From Pelomonas sp047654785 (GTDB lineage Bacteria > Pseudomonadota > Gammaproteobacteria > Burkholderiales > Burkholderiaceae_C): a stretch of 64,000 bases of DNA. Positions within the stretch are counted from its first letter, which is position 1. Each line of letters opens with the position of its first letter. The notes under the pieces were generated by a model. It made no database searches and was not told where the DNA came from. It saw only the letters and a list, made by a program, of their open reading frames with translations. Location: the NCBI RefSeq assembly GCF_047654785.1, contig NZ_JASGKQ010000003.1, positions 62,001 through 126,000 on the forward strand. Reading direction: 5' to 3'. Made by a program: the position numbers and the translations under genes. Positions 39,674 through 46,636 of the stretch are shown in pieces.

Positions 39674-40591
39674 ATGAGCAACCGCACTTACGACTCCATT
39701 CCCCCCCGCCGCGTCGCCTTCCTGGGCCTGGGCGTCATGGGCCATCCGATGGCCGGCCACCTGGCGCGCGCCGGGCACCGGGTCACCGTCTACAACCGCA
39801 CGGCGGCCAGGGCCGAGGCCTGGGTCAAGGAGTACGGCGGCACCTGCGCGGCGACGCCGGCCGAGGCGGCGCGGGGCGCCGAGTTCGTGTTCTGCTGCGT
39901 CGGCAACGACGACGACCTGCGCGCCGTGGTGCTGGGCGAGGCACTGGACGGCGGCCAGCGGGCCGCCGGCGGCGCCTTCGCCGGCATGGCCGCGGGCGCG
40001 GTGTTCGTGGACCACACGACCGCCTCGGCCGAGGTCGCCCGCGAACTGCATGCCGAAGGCGCGCGGCGCGGCATCGCCTTCGTCGACGCGCCGGTGTCCG
40101 GCGGCCAGGCCGGCGCCGTGAACGGCGCGCTGACGGTGATGTGCGGCGGCGACGCGGCCGCGTTCGACGCGATGCAGCCCGTCGCGCTGGCCTTCGCCCG
40201 GGCCGTGACGCTGCTGGGCGGCCCCGGCTCGGGCCAACTGGCCAAGATGGTCAACCAGATCTGCATCGCCGGCATCGTGCAGGGCCTGTCGGAAGCCGTG
40301 CGCTTCGGCCAGAACGCGGGGCTGGACATGGCCCGGGTGCTGGACGTCATCGGCAAGGGCGCCGCGCAGAGCTGGCAGATGGACAACCGCGGCAAGACCA
40401 TGGTCGAGGGCCGGTTCGACTTCGGCTTCGCGGTGGACTGGATGCGCAAGGACCTCGGCCTGGTGCTCGACGAGGCGCGCCGCAACGGCTCGCGCCTGCC
40501 GCTGACGGCGCTGGTGGACCAGTTCTACGCCGACGTGCAGGCCCAGGGCGGCCGCCGCTGGGACACGTCCAGCCTGATCACGCGGCTGTGA
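39674..40591 (+). CDS. Beta-hydroxyacid (3-hydroxyisobutyrate-type) dehydrogenase
   Basis: A 305-residue NAD(P)-dependent oxidoreductase. The N-terminal Rossmann motif is VAFLGLGVMGHPMAGHLARAGH, followed by YNRT, the substrate-binding DAPVSGGQAGAVNGALTVMCGG and the catalytic lysine in GQLAKMVNQICIA. Members reduce tartronate semialdehyde or oxidise 3-hydroxyisobutyrate, among other substrates; the exact one cannot be told from motifs. It begins 2 bases after pilU, a position also found in other betaproteobacteria, but a functional link with pili is not evident. Confidence 0.88.
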   Translation: MSNRTYDSIPPRRVAFLGLGVMGHPMAGHLARAGHRVTVYNRTAARAEAWVKEYGGTCAATPAEAARGAEFVFCCVGNDDDLRAVVLGEALDGGQRAAGGAFAGMAAGAVFVDHTTASAEVARELHAEGARRGIAFVDAPVSGGQAGAVNGALTVMCGGDAAAFDAMQPVALAFARAVTLLGGPGSGQLAKMVNQICIAGIVQGLSEAVRFGQNAGLDMARVLDVIGKGAAQSWQMDNRGKTMVEGRFDFGFAVDWMRKDLGLVLDEARRNGSRLPLTALVDQFYADVQAQGGRRWDTSSLITRL

Positions 40592-40600
40592 GCCTGCGGA

Positions 40601-41212
40601 CTACTGCTGCTTGGGCAGCAACCGGGCCAGCTCGTCTTCCGAGATGATCTCGAACGCGCGCACCACCTTGCGCACGCCGTTCACCTGGCGCGCGATCTCG
40701 GTGGCGCGGGCGGCCTCGCGCTCCGTCACGCGGCCCATCAGGTACACCTGGGCGCGCTCCACGACCACGTAGAACGCGTTGCTGTGCAGGTCGCGCGCGT
40801 CGATCAGTTGCGCCTTGATCTTGCCCTGGATGAGCACGTCGTTGGAGCGGCTGCTCAGCGAGCTGGCCGCGCCCACGGCGACCTCGTTCATCACCTTCTG
40901 CACGTTCTCCACGCCGCCGACGATGCCGTCCAGCGCCGCGCGGGCCTCCTCGGAATTCGCCTCGCCGGTGATCAGGGCCACGCGGTTGTAGCTGTTCACG
41001 TTGACGTGGACCTTGTCGCCGAGCTGCTGGCGCACGCGCGCGCCGGCCTTGACCTCGATGGTCTCGTCTTCGATCTGCGTGCCGGAGGTGCGGCGGTCGG
41101 TGGCCACGGCCACGCCGCCCACCATCGCGCCGCCGATCAGCAGCGGCGCGCAGCCGGTGGCCAGGGTGGCGGCGGCGAGGGCGGCGGCCAGCGTGAGGGT
41201 GAGGGTCTTCAT
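40601..41212 (-). CDS. dolP: BON-domain outer-membrane lipoprotein DolP (YraP-like)
   Basis: A 203-residue lipoprotein with lipobox LATGC (Cys21) and two BON domains: KVHVNVNSYNRVALITGEANSEEARAAL in the first, and DVLIQGKIKAQLIDARDLHSNAFYVVVERAQVYLMGRVTEREA in the second. The family supports outer-membrane integrity and BamA function in E. coli. It is the last of the minus-strand set yraN-diaA-dolP, matching the enteric rsmI-lpoA-yraN-diaA-dolP cluster except that lpoA is missing here. Confidence 0.9.
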   Translation of the reverse strand: MKTLTLTLAAALAAATLATGCAPLLIGGAMVGGVAVATDRRTSGTQIEDETIEVKAGARVRQQLGDKVHVNVNSYNRVALITGEANSEEARAALDGIVGGVENVQKVMNEVAVGAASSLSSRSNDVLIQGKIKAQLIDARDLHSNAFYVVVERAQVYLMGRVTEREAARATEIARQVNGVRKVVRAFEIISEDELARLLPKQQ

Positions 41213-41232
41213 CGGGATCTCCGAAGTCGGGG

Positions 41233-41811
41233 TTATTCGTCGCTGCCGAGCAGCTGCAGGTCGACGGCGTCGGCCAGCGCATGCAGCAGCACGCGCTGGG
41301 CCTCGACGACGCGCGGTTCGCGGCCGTGGCTGACGCGGATCTGGATGTCGGTGTCCTGCAGCACGCCGCGCCATTCGTCGTTGCTGCCGGGCGGCTGGGC
41401 GGTCAGCGCGATGATGCTCATCTCCTGCGCATGGGCCACGGCCAGCGCGGGCTGCCAGGCGTCGCGCTGCTCGCGCAGCGGCTCGATCATGACCAGCACG
41501 TCGCCCGGGTGGCCGTGGGCCTGCAGCAGCCGGGCCAGGTCCAGCCCGGCGGCGTCGCGCGCCTGCGCGGCCAGGCTCCAGGCGGCCAGCCCGGGGCGCT
41601 CCTGCTCGAAGCGGCCGGCCAGCCGGGCGGCGAGGTAGTCGGCGTCCATGCTGGCCAGGCCCTGCGCGGCGCACAGGATGCGGTTGCCGCCGGTGATGGC
41701 GTCCACCACCATCTGCGCGGCCATCGCCAGCGGGCGGGCCAACTGCTCGGCGGCCTGGTAGAGCAGGTCGGCGCTTTCGAAGAACTGCTGCTGGATGCGT
41801 TGCTCGATCAT
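41233..41811 (-). CDS. diaA: SIS-domain protein DiaA/GmhA-like
   Basis: A 192-residue phosphosugar-isomerase-fold (SIS) protein. MIEQRIQQQFFESADLLYQAAEQLA is the oligomerising N-terminal helix, GGNRILCAAQGLASMDADYLAARLAGRFEQERPGL the phosphosugar-binding region and HPGDVLVMIEPLREQRD the second SIS motif. In E. coli DiaA binds DnaA and times initiation of replication, whereas GmhA makes heptose. DiaA is preferred because of the flanking yraN and dolP. The zinc/catalytic residues of GmhA are not obvious, for example the usual CGNGGSA is CAAQGLA here. Confidence 0.82.
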   Translation of the reverse strand: MIEQRIQQQFFESADLLYQAAEQLARPLAMAAQMVVDAITGGNRILCAAQGLASMDADYLAARLAGRFEQERPGLAAWSLAAQARDAAGLDLARLLQAHGHPGDVLVMIEPLREQRDAWQPALAVAHAQEMSIIALTAQPPGSNDEWRGVLQDTDIQIRVSHGREPRVVEAQRVLLHALADAVDLQLLGSDE

Positions 41812-41953
41812 GGGGGGCGGATCATAGAAGCCCCTCGCCCGGGCTGGCGGCGCTGGACGCGCGCCAGGCTGGCCTGCGGGCCGGCTTGGGGCGGCCCGGC
41901 GCTCGGCCCGCAGTGGAAGGCGGGCGCGCTCGAGCCGTTCGGCCCGCAACGGC

Positions 41954-42346
41954 TCACCCGGCATCGAAAGCCGCCTGCAGCCAGGTCAGCGTGCCGCCGT
42001 CGATGGCCACCACGTCGAAGCGGCAGGGTGGCGGGCTGGCGTGGCGCAGCAGGTAGTGCTGCGCGGCGTAGACGAGGCGCTGCCGCTTGCTGGCGGTGAC
42101 GCTGGCGGCCGCGCCGCCGTGCGAGACGCCGGTCCGCGCGCGCACTTCCACGAACACCAGCGTGCCGTCGCGGTCGCGCATGATCAGGTCCACCTCGCCG
42201 GCGTGGCGGCTGGGGCCGGCGGCGACTCGATAATTCCGCTCCAGCAGGCGCAGGCCCGCGCGCTGCAGGTGGTCCAGCGCCGCGTCCTCGCCGGCCGCGC
42301 CGCGGGCTGCGGTGCCCGGACCCGATCGAAAGCTCCCGTTGAACAT
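41954..42346 (-). CDS. yraN: YraN/UPF0102 nuclease-fold protein
   Basis: A 130-residue restriction-endonuclease-fold protein. GAAGEDAALDHLQRAGLRLLERNYR, the acidic active-site-like HAGEVDLIMRDRDGTLVFVEVRAR (E, D and E-x-K/R pattern) and ASVTASKRQRLVYAAQHYL are characteristic. A junction-processing or nuclease role has been proposed for the family, but none is certain. The ATG at 42346 lies inside the 5' end of the divergent rsmI frame, so the two starts overlap. A 142-base gap to diaA contains GC-rich hairpins but no clear gene. Confidence 0.88.
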   Translation of the reverse strand: MFNGSFRSGPGTAARGAAGEDAALDHLQRAGLRLLERNYRVAAGPSRHAGEVDLIMRDRDGTLVFVEVRARTGVSHGGAAASVTASKRQRLVYAAQHYLLRHASPPPCRFDVVAIDGGTLTWLQAAFDAG

Positions 42347-43253
42347 TGACGCTTCCCTGCTCCGACAGGCCGCCCAGGCGGCGGCCGGCGGCCAGCAGTA
42401 TCCCGCCGCCACGCTGTACCTGGTGGCCACGCCCATCGGCAACCTGGCGGACCTGTCGCTGCGCGCCATCCACGTGCTGGGCCTGGTGGACGCGCTGGCC
42501 TGCGAGGACACGCGCCAGGGCGGCGCGCTGCTGCGCCACCTCGGGCTGCACAAGCCGCTGATCGCGCTGCACCAGCACAACGAGCGCGAGGCCAGCGCCG
42601 CCGTGCTGGCGCGGCTGGCGGCCGGCGAGCGCGTGGCCTATGCGTCCGACGCCGGCACGCCGGCCATCTCCGACCCCGGCGCGGTGCTGGTCCGCGAGGT
42701 GGTGGCGGCCGGCTGCCGCGTGCTGCCGCTGCCCGGCCCGAGCAGCGCGGCGGTGGCGCTCAGCGTGGCCGGCGACACGGCGGCGCAGGGCTTCGCGTTC
42801 GCCGGCTTCCTGCCCACCAAGGCGGGCGAGCGCCGCACGGTGCTGCAGGCGCTGCTGGCGGCCGAGCGGCAGAGCCAGGTCGTGTTCGAGGCGCCGCACC
42901 GCATCGCCGAGCTGCTCGCGCTGCTGGCCGAACTGGCGCCGGCGCGCCGCGTCACCGTCTGCCGCGAGCTGACCAAGCAGTTCGAGAGCATCCACACCGC
43001 CGACGCCGCCGCGCTGCCGGCCTGGCTGGCCGCCGACGCGCAGCGCCAGCGCGGCGAGTTCGTGCTGGTGCTGCACGCCTGCAGCGCGCCGGCCGTGGCC
43101 GACGACGCGCTGCCCGCCGAGGCCTTGCGCGTGCTGGCGCTGCTGGCGGCCGAGCTGCCGCTGAAGCAGGCGGTGGCGCTGGCCGCGCAGGTCAGCGGCG
43201 CGCCGCGCAACCGGCTCTACGACGCCGCCCTGGCGCTTCGGCGCGGCGACTGA
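42312..43253 (+). CDS. rsmI: 16S rRNA (cytidine-1402-2'-O)-methyltransferase RsmI
   Basis: Methylates the ribose of C1402 in the decoding centre, using SAM. The 313-residue product has the tetrapyrrole-methylase fold: ATLYLVATPIGNLADLSLRA, the CEDTRQGGALL motif and YASDAGTPAISDPGAVLV. PLPGPSSAAVALSVAG and GFLPTKAGERRTVL also fit. The start is uncertain: the GTG at 42312 gives the longest product, while a TTG at 42339 would shorten it by nine residues and reduce the overlap with the divergent yraN start from 35 to 8 bases. It heads the conserved rsmI/yraN-diaA-dolP block. Confidence 0.92.
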   Translation: MPGPDRKLPLNIDASLLRQAAQAAAGGQQYPAATLYLVATPIGNLADLSLRAIHVLGLVDALACEDTRQGGALLRHLGLHKPLIALHQHNEREASAAVLARLAAGERVAYASDAGTPAISDPGAVLVREVVAAGCRVLPLPGPSSAAVALSVAGDTAAQGFAFAGFLPTKAGERRTVLQALLAAERQSQVVFEAPHRIAELLALLAELAPARRVTVCRELTKQFESIHTADAAALPAWLAADAQRQRGEFVLVLHACSAPAVADDALPAEALRVLALLAAELPLKQAVALAAQVSGAPRNRLYDAALALRRGD

Positions 43254-43406
43254 GAGCTTGACAGCCTTTCATCCATGCCCGCCTTGCACGCCAAAACGCC
43301 CCCGCTCGTCGTTGCAAATGCTCGCCATGGCCCGAGCTATGGCTGTGCTTTGCGCCTAGATCGGGGGCGTTTTGACGCGCCTTTCGGCCACGGCCGAAAA
43401 GCTCTC
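43252..43406. repeat. Nested palindromic element in the rsmI-rplM gap
   Basis: Most of the 322-base gap (43254-43575) is taken up by nested inverted repeats. The core is a 12-bp perfect repeat AAAACGCCCCCG (43293-43304) / CGGGGGCGTTTT (43362-43373). Inside it lie further complementary pieces (GCAAA/TTTGC; GCCAT/ATGGC), so the whole 81 bases can fold into one long hairpin. A second short hairpin TTTCGGCC-AC-GGCCGAAA follows (43382-43399), and GAGAGCTT/AAGCTCTC (43252-43259, 43399-43406) frames the set. No protein or known RNA fits. It looks like a REP/MITE-like palindromic repeat or an extended terminator after rsmI. Confidence 0.65.
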
Positions 43407-43433
43407 AAGCTTTGAGTCGCCCCCACGCCGGCC

Positions 43434-43463
43434 TTTCCAAACCCGGCGCCGAGCTGCTACACT
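43434..43463 (+). promoter_or_regulatory. Candidate promoter of rplM-rpsI
   Basis: TACACT (43458-43463) as a -10 box with TTTCCA (43434-43439) 18 bases upstream lies 112 bases before the rplM start. It is the best promoter-like pair in the gap, downstream of the palindromic element. The intervening leader (43464-43575) contains no other recognised element. Confidence 0.45.
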
Positions 43464-43575
43464 CGCGGGCTTTTCCGTCAAAAGGCTGCGGGAAAGAGCC
43501 GAGCCCCAGAGGCTGTGCAACAGACACAGCACCTGGGCCGGTCGCATTTCAGCCCACCTCACCAGAGATCAACTC

Positions 43576-44004
43576 ATGAAGACCTTCAGCGCCAAGCCGG
43601 CCGAGGTGACGCACGAGTGGTTTGTGATTGACGCCACCGACAAGGTGCTCGGACGTGTTGCCAGCGAAGTGGCACTCCGTTTGCGCGGCAAGCACAAGGC
43701 CATCTACACGCCTCACGTCGATACCGGTGACTTCATCGTCATCGTCAACGCCGACAAGCTCCGCGTCACCGGCAACAAGGCCACCGACAAGGTGTACTAC
43801 CGCCACAGCGGCTTCCCCGGCGGCATCTACGCCACGAAGTTCAAGGACATGCAAGCCAAGCACCCCGGCCGCGCGCTGGAGAAGGCCGTCAAGGGCATGC
43901 TGCCCAAGGGCCCGCTGGGTTACGCCATGGTCAAGAAGCTGAAGGTCTACGCAGGTCCCACGCACCCGCACACCGCCCAGCAGCCCAAGGCTCTCGAGAT
44001 CTAA
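43576..44004 (+). CDS. rplM: 50S ribosomal protein L13
   Basis: A 142-residue L13, an early-assembling protein of the large ribosomal subunit. HEWFVIDATDKVLGRVASEVALRLRGKHK, VDTGDFIVIVNADKLRVTGNK and GMLPKGPLGYAMVKKLKVYAGPTHPHTAQQP are family signatures. It is followed 9 bases later by rpsI in the universally conserved rplM-rpsI operon. In enterics L13 autoregulates this operon through its leader; here a leader of about 110 bases is present but was not folded. Confidence 0.98.
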   Translation: MKTFSAKPAEVTHEWFVIDATDKVLGRVASEVALRLRGKHKAIYTPHVDTGDFIVIVNADKLRVTGNKATDKVYYRHSGFPGGIYATKFKDMQAKHPGRALEKAVKGMLPKGPLGYAMVKKLKVYAGPTHPHTAQQPKALEI

Positions 44005-44013
44005 GGAACGGCC

Positions 44014-44406
44014 ATGATCGGAAACTGGAATTACGGCACTGGCCGCCGCAAGTCGTCGGTCGCTCGCGTCTTCATCAAGAAGGGCACGGGCCAGATCATC
44101 GTCAACGGCAAGCCCATCGAGAGCTATTTCGGCCGCGGCACCTCCATCATGATCGCCAAGCAGCCGCTGCTGCTGACGAACAACGGTGAGGCGTTCGACA
44201 TCAAGGTCAACGTGCACGGCGGCGGCGAGTCCGGCCAGGCCGGCGCGCTGCGCCTGGGCATCACCCGCGCGCTGATCGACTACGACGCCGCGCTGAAGCC
44301 CGAACTGAGCCGCGCCGGCTTCGTCACGCGCGACGCGCGTGAAGTCGAGCGCAAGAAGGTCGGCCTGCACGGCGCCCGCCGCCGCAAGCAGTTCAGCAAG
44401 CGCTGA
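44014..44406 (+). CDS. rpsI: 30S ribosomal protein S9
   Basis: A 130-residue S9, whose C-terminal tail reaches the P-site tRNA. NYGTGRRKSSVARVFIKKGTG, GGGESGQAGALRLGITRAL and the terminal ARRRKQFSKR are diagnostic; the last Ser-Lys-Arg contacts the tRNA anticodon stem. A strong AAGGA Shine-Dalgarno precedes the ATG. A rho-independent terminator closes the operon downstream. Confidence 0.98.
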   Translation: MIGNWNYGTGRRKSSVARVFIKKGTGQIIVNGKPIESYFGRGTSIMIAKQPLLLTNNGEAFDIKVNVHGGGESGQAGALRLGITRALIDYDAALKPELSRAGFVTRDAREVERKKVGLHGARRRKQFSKR

Positions 44407-44450
44407 TCGACTTGCCACCGGGCCGCGCATCACGCGGCCCGCCCGAAAGA

Positions 44451-44480
44451 AAGGCCGCACGATGCGGCCTTTTGCTTTTG
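44451..44480 (+). terminator. Rho-independent terminator of rplM-rpsI
   Basis: AAGGCCGCA-CGA-TGCGGCCTT (44451-44471) followed by TTTGCTTTT forms a strong stem with a U-rich tail, about 45 bases after the rpsI stop. A weaker hairpin (GGCCGCG/CGCGGCC, about 44421-44438) precedes it. Confidence 0.88.
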
Positions 44481-44530
44481 CGCCGACAATCCCCCCCATT
44501 CGTTTTGGACAGACCCCACAGGAGCCCGCC

Positions 44531-44893
44531 ATGAGCGCCGTGCTTGACACCCCCACCGACATCCCCGCGCCCCTGGTCTTCACCGACAGCGCCGCCGACA
44601 AGGTGCGCGACCTGGTGGCCGAGGAAGGCAACCCCGAGCTGAAGCTGCGCGTGTTCGTGCAGGGCGGCGGCTGCTCGGGCTTCCAGTACGGCTTCACCTT
44701 CGACGAGGCCGTCAACGACGACGACACGCAGATGCAGAAGAACGGCGTGACGCTGCTGATCGACTCGATGAGCCTGCAGTACCTGATGGGCGCCGAGATC
44801 GACTACAAGGAAGACCTGCAGGGCGCGCAGTTCGTCATCAAGAACCCGAACGCGACGACCACCTGCGGCTGCGGCTCCAGCTTCTCCGTCTGA
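44531..44893 (+). CDS. erpA: Iron-sulfur cluster insertion protein ErpA
   Basis: A 120-residue A-type carrier that delivers Fe-S clusters to apo-enzymes, including isoprenoid-pathway IspG/IspH. The three conserved cysteines are C48 (GGGCSGFQYGF), C112 and C114 (TTTCGCGSSF). Its own promoter is likely because a terminator lies directly upstream. It follows rplM-rpsI as is usual in Burkholderiales; its usual downstream neighbours anmK and the M23 peptidase are displaced by about 13 kb in this genome. Confidence 0.96.
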   Translation: MSAVLDTPTDIPAPLVFTDSAADKVRDLVAEEGNPELKLRVFVQGGGCSGFQYGFTFDEAVNDDDTQMQKNGVTLLIDSMSLQYLMGAEIDYKEDLQGAQFVIKNPNATTTCGCGSSFSV

Positions 44894-44916
44894 GCGCCGC
44901 GCGCCCCGCCTGACGA

Positions 44917-44941
44917 ACCGCCCTCGGGCGGTTTTGTTTTT
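44917..44941 (+). terminator. Rho-independent terminator of erpA
   Basis: CCGCCC-TC-GGGCGG (44918-44931) followed by TTTTGTTTTT forms a compact GC-rich hairpin with a long U tract, 24 bases past the erpA stop. It isolates erpA from the MFS gene that starts 12 bases further on. Confidence 0.9.
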
Positions 44942-44953
44942 CGGACGATATTC

Positions 44954-46372
44954 ATGAACGCCGACGACCGCCAACTGCGCATCCTGCTGTGGCTGGTGGC
45001 CGTCGGCTTCTTCATGCAGACGCTGGACGCGACCATCGTCAACACGGCGCTGCCGGCGATGGCGGCCAGCCTCGGCGAGAGCCCGCTGCGCATGCAGTCC
45101 GTCATCGTCGCCTACTCGCTGACGATGGCGATGCTGATCCCGGCCTCGGGCTGGGTGGCCGACCGCTTCGGCACGCGGCGCGTCTACGTCGGCGCGATCC
45201 TCACCTTCGTCGCCGGCTCGGTGCTGTGCGCGGCGGCGCACAGCCTGGGCGCGCTGGTGGCGGCGCGCATCGTGCAGGGACTGGGCGGCGCGCTGCTGCT
45301 GCCGGTGGGGCGCCTCGCCGTGCTGCGCGGCTGCCCGCGCGAGCGCCTCCTGCCGGCGATGAGCTTCATCGCCATCCCCGGCCTGATCGGCCCGCTGGTC
45401 GGCCCGACGCTGGGCGGCTGGCTGGTCGAGATCGCGTCCTGGCACTGGATCTTCCTGATCAACGTGCCGGTGGGCGTGCTCGGCGCGCTGGCCGTGCTGC
45501 GCTTCATGCCCGCGCCGGCGCCGGTGCCGCTGCGGCGCTTCGACCTGGCCGGCTACCTGCTGCTGGCCTTCGGCATGGTCGCGCTGTCGCTGGCGCTGGA
45601 CGGGCTCTCGGGCCTCGGCCTGCGCCAGGCGGCGGTGCTGGTGCTGATGATCTCCGGCCTGGCCAGCCTGGCGGCCTACTGGCTGCACGCGCTGCGCCGG
45701 CCGGACCCGCTGTTCCCGCCCGCGCTCTTCCGCATCGGCGCGCTGCGCGTCGGGCTGCTGGGCAACCTGTTCTCGCGGCTGGGCAGCTCCTGCATGCCTT
45801 TCCTGGTGCCGCTGCTGCTGCAGGTGGCGATGGGCTACTCGCCCGCGCAGGCCGGCATGATGATGCTGCCGGTCGCCGTCGCCAGCATGTCGATGAAGCG
45901 GGCCACCACGCCGCTGATCACCCACTTCGGCTACCGCCGCGTGCTGGTCGCCAACACGGCGCTGGTCGGGCTGGCGATGGCCAGCTTCGCGCTCGCGGCG
46001 CCCGGGCAGCCGCTGCTGCTGCGCATCGCGCAGCTGGCGGCCTTCGGCGCCGTCAACTCGCTGCAGTTCACCGCGATGAACACGCTGACGCTGAAGGACC
46101 TCGACGAGGACACGGCCAGCAGCGGCAACAGCCTGCTGTCGATGGTGCAGATGCTGGCGATGGGCCTGGGCGTGGCGGCGGCGGGCGCGGTGCTGGCGGC
46201 GTTCACGGCCTTCTTCGGCGGCGAGGGCGGCGAGCCGGCGCTGAACGCCTTCCGCGCGACCTTCGGCTGCATGGCCCTCGTCACCCTCGCGTCGGCCGGC
46301 ATCTTCTGGCAGCTCGCGCCGCAGGACGGCGCGCCGCCGGCCGGGCCGCAGGGGCGGGACGTGGAGGCCTAG
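44954..46372 (+). CDS. DHA2-family MFS multidrug transporter (MdtD-like)
   Basis: A 472-residue, about 14-span drug:H+ antiporter of the DHA2 family. Motif C-like and N-terminal family sequences are visible: FFMQTLDATIVNTALPAMAASLGES, the loop 2-3 motif GWVADRFGTRRVYVGA, ARIVQGLGGALLLPVGR and LIGPLVGPTLGGWLVE. NSLQFTAMNTLTLKDLDEDTASSGNSLLSMVQML is typical of MdtD-type proteins. It starts right after the erpA terminator, so its promoter must be very short or upstream. It is the first gene of the apparent insertion between erpA and anmK; a role in adhesin export is not suggested. Confidence 0.88.
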   Translation: MNADDRQLRILLWLVAVGFFMQTLDATIVNTALPAMAASLGESPLRMQSVIVAYSLTMAMLIPASGWVADRFGTRRVYVGAILTFVAGSVLCAAAHSLGALVAARIVQGLGGALLLPVGRLAVLRGCPRERLLPAMSFIAIPGLIGPLVGPTLGGWLVEIASWHWIFLINVPVGVLGALAVLRFMPAPAPVPLRRFDLAGYLLLAFGMVALSLALDGLSGLGLRQAAVLVLMISGLASLAAYWLHALRRPDPLFPPALFRIGALRVGLLGNLFSRLGSSCMPFLVPLLLQVAMGYSPAQAGMMMLPVAVASMSMKRATTPLITHFGYRRVLVANTALVGLAMASFALAAPGQPLLLRIAQLAAFGAVNSLQFTAMNTLTLKDLDEDTASSGNSLLSMVQMLAMGLGVAAAGAVLAAFTAFFGGEGGEPALNAFRATFGCMALVTLASAGIFWQLAPQDGAPPAGPQGRDVEA

Positions 46373-46446
46373 CGGCGCGCTGCGCGGCAGGCCAGACCCC
46401 GCGCCCGCTCATACGCGGGGGTGCCGGGCCGGCCGTCCGAGAACTT

Positions 46447-46475
46447 GTTCACGGGCGCAGGGACGAACCGTGAAC
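46447..46475. promoter_or_regulatory. Perfect inverted repeat upstream of the two-partner secretion genes
   Basis: GTTCACGG (46447-46454) and CCGTGAAC (46468-46475) form an 8-bp perfect inverted repeat with a 13-base spacer in the 264-base gap before the exoprotein gene. Spacing and symmetry suit a dimeric regulator. No regulator gene is adjacent. The rest of the 46373-46636 gap shows no convincing promoter or gene. Confidence 0.5.
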
Positions 46476-46636
46476 GGCTTCTGGAAGCGCGGCCGGCGCC
46501 GTTCGTGCAGGTGTCACAGAAGCGGCCGGTTGCATGCCTTATTGCGCCCATCGGCGCGCGGCTGCCTCGCCAAAATCGTTCGAGCAGGGCTCACGCCTGC
46601 CCGCAACACCCCCACACGCCGAAGAAAGCCCAGCCC

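Noticed and set aside
43254..43575. RNase P RNA (rnpB) in the gap next to rsmI, as in enterics
   Set aside because: No GAGGAAAGTCCGGGC-type or ACAGAAA core of RNase P RNA is present, and most of the gap is a simple palindrome plus the rplM leader.
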